Assembly: GCA_002453475.1 (NCBI GenBank)
Contig: DKGY01000090.1
Span: 24,653 to 43,490 of the forward strand
Origin: Clostridium sp. UBA6758
Lineage (GTDB): Bacteria; Bacillota; Clostridia; Clostridiales; Clostridiaceae
Length of the DNA: 18,838 bases
Reading direction: 5' to 3'
Below are positions 15,117 through 18,838 of this stretch, piece by piece. Numbering within the stretch: the first letter of the stretch is position 1; each line of letters opens with the position of its first letter. The translations under genes and the position numbers were made by a program. The notes under the pieces were generated by a model. The model saw nothing but the letters and a program-made list of their open reading frames with translations, ran no database searches and was not told the DNA's origin.

Positions 15117-15482
15117 TTAAACTGCTCCTTTTTCTAAAAATTTATATAAAGTTTCTTTTGCATAGCAATTAAAATCTATTACGTCTAAAACTCCAATTGA
15201 AGTAAAAATATCTTTATTGTTTGAATTGTTAATTAATGTAATAACCTTTTTAGTTTCATAAAAAGTTTTACAAACCTTTGAAATATAGAAATTAAACTGA
15301 TCTTTAGGTGTAATAATCACTACCACATCTGCTCTTTTTAATAAGTAATTATTAAAGATATCGGAAAATGCTGGTGAAAGTTCTTGTGGTGAAATTACAT
15401 TCGAGAAATCTAAGTTTAAATCGTCTAAACTTTCCTTATATAAATTAATAAATTTGCTTTCACTAATAACGACAACAAACAA
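15117..15482 (-). CDS. Divergent Rossmann-like protein of the Trk operon (degenerate RCK-N?), TTG start
   Basis: 121 residues with alternating strand/helix character (MFVVVIS, ADVVVIITPKDQFNFYISKV, KKVITLINNSNNKDIFTSIG) in the order seen in RCK-N domains. In particular the segment around I-N-N-S-N-N-K-D-I-F-T-S-I-G lines up with the N-N/D-x-x-N-x-x-L/I-F/Y-x-x-L-G-I stretch of the neighbouring TrkA proteins. The glycine-rich nucleotide loop is missing (ISESKF instead of GxGKxG), so nucleotide binding is doubtful. The start is TTG at 15482, with GGAGG nine bases upstream inside the preceding gene, and only one base separates the two genes. Family assignment is tentative. Confidence 0.65.
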   Translation of the reverse strand: MFVVVISESKFINLYKESLDDLNLDFSNVISPQELSPAFSDIFNNYLLKRADVVVIITPKDQFNFYISKVCKTFYETKKVITLINNSNNKDIFTSIGVLDVIDFNCYAKETLYKFLEKGAV

Positions 15483-15483
15483 A

Positions 15484-15864
15484 TTAAATTCCCTCCTTAC
15501 CTAATGGTTCAAAGAAATCTTGAAGATATGAATTTTTATTACCATTGGCAGATATCTTTTCTAATGCTCTAAAATTATAAACAACTTGTACATTATTTAA
15601 ATATTTCAAAGTATCTTCAATCATTAAATTTAAATAATCATCTTCAGTTATTATAAAAACATGTGATAACATTGCTTTCGATGACTTATCTAGTATCTGT
15701 TTCATATCAGTTATATCCACTTGATAATAATAAAGAAATTTATTCTTTATTTGAATTTCTTCGGATGGTTTATCATCAATCAAAAATACAATTTTTTCTT
15801 TAGATATAAGTGATTTAATTAAGTTGATACTTGAGTTATTGTAACCTATAATTAAGTTATACAT
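15484..15864 (-). CDS. Divergent Rossmann-like protein, first gene of the Trk operon (degenerate RCK-N?)
   Basis: 126 residues. It starts MYNLIIGYNNSSINLIKSLI, where the position of the RCK glycine loop reads G-Y-N-N-S-S, keeping only the first glycine. VFLIDDKP then ends the second strand with acidic residues, and HVFIITEDDYLNLMIEDTLKYL resembles the A/I-x-T-x-x-D-x-x-N-L-x stretch of RCK-N domains. It lacks a TrkA-C domain. The ATG follows an AGGAAGG Shine-Dalgarno and a reasonable sigma-70 promoter lies about 40 bases upstream. It is probably an RCK-N relative that has lost normal nucleotide binding. It could be a structural or signalling partner of the other gating subunits; I would not assign more. 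Confidence 0.65.
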   Translation of the reverse strand: MYNLIIGYNNSSINLIKSLISKEKIVFLIDDKPSEEIQIKNKFLYYYQVDITDMKQILDKSSKAMLSHVFIITEDDYLNLMIEDTLKYLNNVQVVYNFRALEKISANGNKNSYLQDFFEPLGKEGI

Positions 15865-15900
15865 AATACTACCTTCCTACACAATTTTTAATACCTACTA

Positions 15901-15929
15901 ATTTTAATCTTATTAGATTTAAATATCAA
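15901..15929 (-). promoter_or_regulatory. Sigma-70-type promoter of the RCK/Trk operon
   Basis: On the minus strand, a -35 TTGATA (15924-15929) is followed by exactly 17 bases and a -10 TAAAAT (15901-15906); each box has five of six consensus bases. The start would be near 15894, about 30 bases before the first gene. Confidence 0.5.
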
Positions 15930-15933
15930 AGTA

Positions 15934-16007
15934 AGCTAAAAGTACTATTAACAATTATCCATACTTCTGAAATTGAAGCTTTTAAATTAGCTTAATTAAT
16001 CTTAGCT
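15934..16007. promoter_or_regulatory. Repeated TTAGCT motifs in the divergent Trk/kinase promoter region
   Basis: AGCTAA occurs at 15934-15939, next to the minus-strand -35 box. TTAGCT occurs at 15987-15992 and again at 16002-16007, 15 bases apart, within the kinase promoter region. They could be operator half-sites shared by the two divergent operons. Chance is possible in sequence this AT-rich. Confidence 0.25.
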
Positions 16008-16037
16008 TTGCTATATTTTGCTTCACTTTACTATAAG
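16008..16037 (+). promoter_or_regulatory. Candidate sigma-70 promoter of the histidine kinase gene
   Basis: TTGCTA (16008-16013), an 18-base spacer and TATAAG (16032-16037). The predicted start is only a few bases before the AGGAGG site at 16048, so the leader would be very short. Tentative. Confidence 0.3.
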
Positions 16038-16059
16038 AATTAACTCTAGGAGGAAAACT

Positions 16060-17889
16060 ATGATTAAAACCTTAAATGGAAAACTATCACTTATTTATAT
16101 TGTTATAATCTTAGCAATGGCATTGCTAGGATTAGTTTCAGTTAGAAATTTAATTACAATTTCAAATGATATAGAAGGACTATTAACTAACAATTATAAA
16201 AGTATTCAATCTGTTGAAAATATGAAAGATGCACTTTATAATCAACAACAGAGCTTATTTCTTTACTTATCTGATAATAAAGAAGAAGGTCTCACTGAAT
16301 ATTCTAAAAATAACTCTTTATTTTTAGATAATTTTTACTTTGAAAAAAATAATATAACTGAAGAAGGAGAAATGGAATATGTAAATAGCCTTGATACTTA
16401 CTATCTTCAGTATAGCCAGAATTTTTTTACCTTATCAGAAATTATTCAAAATAATGGTAAAGAATCAGGATATAATTTTTTCTTTGATGAAATTAAAGCT
16501 AATTATGATATAATTGTAAAAACTCTAGATAAAATAAGCAGTCTAAATGAAACTATGATGATTAATTCAAAAGATAGAGTTGAAAATAAAACTAAAATTA
16601 TAATAAATGTAACAATAATTTTTACTTTGATCTCAATATTAATTTCATTTTTCTTATCAAAACATCTTCTTAAAAAGATATTATACCCATTAAATAAAAT
16701 AATTGACGCTATAAAAAATATAAAAACTAACTCCACATATGTAGAATTAGAAATAACAACAAAAGATGAGCTAGGAGAATTAGCAAATCAATTTAACTTA
16801 ATGGCAAAACGAATTGAAAGTTTTGAAAAAAGCACATTAGGTCAAATCCTAAAAGAAAGAAATAATTCAAACTCCATATTAAGAAGTATCGATTCACCAA
16901 TGGTAGTTATTGATAAAGATTATAAAGTTACTATGGTTAACGATAATTTTATTGACGCCTTTGGTATTAGAGATGAGAAGCCAGAAGGACGATATTTAAC
17001 TCATTTAGTTAATGATAGAAGTTTTTTTTCAGTTATATATGATATAACATTGAATAACTGCCAATGGGATTTTTTGAATATAATAACTTTAAAAAACCAA
17101 AATGGGGATGCACTCTATTACAATATATCAATTAAGGAAATTAAAGAGGAAGATCTTCAAGTTGGCTACGTAATTCTTTTAAAGGATGTAACACACTTAA
17201 AGGAAATTGAGCAAATTAGTAAAGACTTCTTTGCAACAATTTCACATGAATTTAAAACTCCATTAACCTCAATTATGATTGGAACAGGCCTACTAGAAAG
17301 TAATAAATTAGGGGATTTAAGTGACAACCAAAGAAAAATATTAACCACTATTAAGGAAGATGGTGAAAGATTAAATTTACTTGTTTCAAATATGCTTTTA
17401 TTATCGAAATTGGAATCTTCAACTGAGATTTATAAAAAAGAATATAATTCCATTGAAGATTTAATAAAAACCTCAGTCTCTAGTAATAAAGGTATCGCAA
17501 ATTCTAGTGGAATTATTCTTGAATACTATGTAGATACAAATGTAAAACCATTATCCTGTGACGGTGAAAAATTAGTGTGGGTACTTAACAATTTAATAAT
17601 AAACGCCATTAGACACTGTAAGGATGGCGATTTAATTTCTATAAGAGGATTCTTAAAAGATAATAAATTAAATATAACTGTAACTGATACTGGTGTTGGA
17701 ATTTTAAAGGATAATACTACAAAAATATTTGATAAATATACTCAATTAACTAATAAAGATATTAAAAATAACTCTGGTCTTGGTCTCTGGATATGTAAAG
17801 ACATAATAACTGCTCATAATGGAGAAATAACATGTGAAAGTGATTTAGGTGAAGGAGCAACATTTACAATTATTATTCCATATAATTAG
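16060..17889 (+). CDS. Membrane sensor histidine kinase (HAMP-PAS-HisKA-HATPase)
   Basis: 609 residues. The first membrane helix is at about 8-28 and an extracytoplasmic helical sensor region of about 150 residues follows. The second helix is at about 178-200, then HAMP to about 255 and PAS at about 268-380 (LRSIDSPMVVIDKDYKVTMV). The phospho-acceptor is H396 in TISHEFKTPLTSI. The ATPase domain has N-box NNLIINAIRHC (510-520), G1 DTGVGI (543-548) and G2 GLGLWI (573-578). The frame opens at 16018, but the ATG at 16060 has AGGAGG six bases before it and directly precedes the first helix. It is divergent from the RCK/Trk operon and eight bases ahead of its response regulator. The signal is unknown; potassium or turgor sensing is inferred from the neighbours. 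Confidence 0.9.
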   Translation: MIKTLNGKLSLIYIVIILAMALLGLVSVRNLITISNDIEGLLTNNYKSIQSVENMKDALYNQQQSLFLYLSDNKEEGLTEYSKNNSLFLDNFYFEKNNITEEGEMEYVNSLDTYYLQYSQNFFTLSEIIQNNGKESGYNFFFDEIKANYDIIVKTLDKISSLNETMMINSKDRVENKTKIIINVTIIFTLISILISFFLSKHLLKKILYPLNKIIDAIKNIKTNSTYVELEITTKDELGELANQFNLMAKRIESFEKSTLGQILKERNNSNSILRSIDSPMVVIDKDYKVTMVNDNFIDAFGIRDEKPEGRYLTHLVNDRSFFSVIYDITLNNCQWDFLNIITLKNQNGDALYYNISIKEIKEEDLQVGYVILLKDVTHLKEIEQISKDFFATISHEFKTPLTSIMIGTGLLESNKLGDLSDNQRKILTTIKEDGERLNLLVSNMLLLSKLESSTEIYKKEYNSIEDLIKTSVSSNKGIANSSGIILEYYVDTNVKPLSCDGEKLVWVLNNLIINAIRHCKDGDLISIRGFLKDNKLNITVTDTGVGILKDNTTKIFDKYTQLTNKDIKNNSGLGLWICKDIITAHNGEITCESDLGEGATFTIIIPYN

Positions 17890-17897
17890 GAGGTACT

Positions 17898-18473
17898 ATG
17901 AAAAAAGCACTTATAGTTGATGATACTAAAAATATAAGAAAATTATTAAAGACATCCTTAGAATTAAATGAATACATTGTCACTGAGGCCCTAAATGGAG
18001 TTGAGGCATTAGAAATATTATCTAAAGAACCCTTTGATTTAATCTTTTTAGATATTAAAATGCCAACATTAAGTGGTACTGAAGTATTGAAAAGAATTAG
18101 AGAAGAAGGAATATTTTCTACGGTAATAATTATGACAGCTTTTCCAACGGTTAAAAATGCTGTTGATTGTACTAAATTAGGAGCTGTTGAATATTTACTT
18201 AAGCCATTTACCACAGACAAAATTAATTCACTAATCTATAGATTAAATAATCTTACTGAAGACACAAAGGTTCTTGAAAATATAATAAAGGGAGTGTCAA
18301 AGTTAATGTATCTAAAAAAATACGACGATTCAATACTTCTATTAAATAAAGCATTATCTATCGATGCAACTAATTCCAATGTATATAAGCTTCTTTCAGA
18401 ATGTTATGAAGGTCTAGGGGATAATGTTAATAGAGATAAATTTTTAAATTGCTATACTACATTTAAGAAATAG
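17898..18473 (+). CDS. Response regulator with TPR-like output region (no DNA-binding domain)
   Basis: 191 residues. The receiver domain (1-about 120) is complete: acidic D8/D9, phospho-acceptor D52 in LIFLDIKMP, T80 in VIIMTAF and K102 in LLKPF. The C-terminal 70 residues are helical, and the part KLMYLKKYDDSILLLNKALS with the following SNVYKLLSECYEGLGD reads as one or two tetratricopeptide-like repeats. No helix-turn-helix or enzyme output is seen, so it probably signals by protein-protein contact. It starts eight bases after the kinase stop, with AGGAGG just before the ATG, and is the evident partner of that kinase. It is followed by a stem-loop. Confidence 0.87.
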   Translation: MKKALIVDDTKNIRKLLKTSLELNEYIVTEALNGVEALEILSKEPFDLIFLDIKMPTLSGTEVLKRIREEGIFSTVIIMTAFPTVKNAVDCTKLGAVEYLLKPFTTDKINSLIYRLNNLTEDTKVLENIIKGVSKLMYLKKYDDSILLLNKALSIDATNSNVYKLLSECYEGLGDNVNRDKFLNCYTTFKK

Positions 18474-18517
18474 TTGCTGTAAAACTAAAATTCTTAGTTA
18501 TTTAATAACTATTGTGC

Positions 18518-18547
18518 AAAGTGGCTATATAATTATGTAGCCACTTT
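18518..18547 (+). terminator. Stem-loop after the response regulator gene
   Basis: AAAGTGGCTA (18518-18527) and TAGCCACTTT (18538-18547) are a perfect 10-base inverted repeat around a 10-base loop, 44 bases after the stop codon. No long T-tract follows on the plus strand, so it is either a weak terminator or a 3' end protector. Confidence 0.55.
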
Positions 18548-18670
18548 AAATTATCAGTCTAACCTTTTATTCAATAGACTTATAATTTTCTTTATCAATT
18601 TTATTATTTATATTCACTCCCTTGTTTCACTTTCTTCTTAATTTTTTTAATAATACCCATGAATATCAAA

Positions 18671-18701
18671 ATAAAAAAGAGTAAATACAAAGTATTTACT
18701 C
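18671..18701 (-). terminator. Intrinsic terminator of the right-edge structured RNA
   Basis: On the minus strand, a perfect 10-base stem (GAGTAAATAC with GTATTTACTC, 18679-18701) with a three-base loop is followed by TTTTTT (18673-18678). It is a clear rho-independent terminator pointing left. Confidence 0.8.
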
Positions 18702-18838
18702 CTTAATGTTAAAACTATTGATACCCACCGTGCCGTCTTAATGGAATATTTGAACCCTGTCTACCAGGGGTGGAATCGCCTCAATACTTCTGGTACCAAC
18801 TATAAAATAGCCAGTCTACACTCCATAATGAGAACATC
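18671..18838 (-). ncRNA. 3' part of a compact structured noncoding RNA, family unassigned (raiA-motif- or 6S-like considered)
   Basis: The segment 18718-18838 is clearly richer in GC than its surroundings, has no credible reading frame and is followed by an intrinsic terminator, so it reads as an independent RNA on the minus strand. Visible pairings: a hairpin 18795-18815 (nine pairs, three-base loop); a hairpin 18755-18769 (CCCTG/CAGGG); a long helix between 18745-18754 and 18780-18788 with one bulge; an outer pairing TTGATACC (18718-18725) with GGTACCAA (18792-18799); and a possible pseudoknot-like CCACC (18725-18729) with GGTGG (18769-18773). Some of these compete. The multi-stem layout argues against 6S RNA. 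Size and host suit a raiA-motif RNA, but I could not confirm this from memory. The 5' end lies beyond the window. Confidence 0.55.

Noticed and set aside
16503..16736. Minus-strand frame with hydrophobic translation, and one at 17873-18220
   Set aside because: Antisense shadows of the histidine kinase and response regulator.
18671..18838. tRNA, tmRNA, SRP RNA, T-box or 6S RNA
   Set aside because: The GGTTCAAAT-like stretch is not in a tRNA or tmRNA context, no T-box AGGGTGG-N-ACCGCG match was found, there is no resemblance to clostridial-type SRP RNA, and several separate hairpins do not suit the single rod of 6S RNA. Family left open.
1..18838. CRISPR array, prophage genes, complete insertion sequence or toxin-antitoxin pair
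   Set aside because: No spaced direct repeats, transposase, integrase or paired small toxin/antitoxin genes were seen. The only mobile-like trace is the short inverted-repeat element at 3131-3217.

Overview
The window looks like chromosome from a low-GC, amino-acid-fermenting Clostridium or a close relative. The coding sequence is very AT-rich, Shine-Dalgarno sites are strong, and the left half carries the complete Stickland-type oxidative ornithine pathway. The species cannot be named from the sequence alone.

Left region (about 1-8780, all on the minus strand, so transcription runs right to left): ord, ortA, ortB, oraS, oraE, a GlmL/MutL-type ASKHA ATPase, an alanine-racemase-fold ornithine racemase, and a flavin-reductase-like protein. 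Together they convert L-ornithine to D-ornithine (Orr), then 2,4-diaminopentanoate (OraSE, adenosylcobalamin plus PLP), then 2-amino-4-oxopentanoate (Ord), then acetyl-CoA plus alanine (OrtAB). A textbook sigma-54 promoter (TGGCAT-N5-TTGC) lies just upstream of ord. The next gene upstream encodes a PAS-AAA+-Fis sigma-54 activator of RocR type. Between them, about 160 bp upstream of the promoter, lies a near-perfect 32-bp palindrome that could be the activator's enhancer site, the activator gene's terminator, or both. An 86-bp inverted-repeat element that looks like a MITE sits between oraE and the glmL-like gene. The racemase has an unusual N-terminal duplication.

Middle region (about 10400-11935): divergent from the activator is a two-gene split ThrE/YjjP-YjjB-type exporter, closed by a bidirectional terminator.

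Right region (about 11940-18480) is a potassium-uptake module. On the minus strand it has two divergent Rossmann-like proteins, a single-domain TrkA-N protein, a full TrkA (RCK-N plus RCK-C), a previously unlisted 32-residue membrane peptide, a TrkH/KtrB channel, and an exported OB-fold protein. Divergent from these on the plus strand are a membrane sensor histidine kinase (HAMP-PAS-HisKA-HATPase) and a response regulator whose output is a TPR-like helical region rather than a DNA-binding domain. The layout suggests that the kinase/regulator pair and the unusual set of RCK-type proteins act with the Trk channel; that link is inferred from context only.

The right edge (about 18671-18838, minus strand) holds the 3' part of a compact, relatively GC-rich structured RNA ending in a clear intrinsic terminator. 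Its 5' end lies outside the window, and I could not assign its family with confidence.
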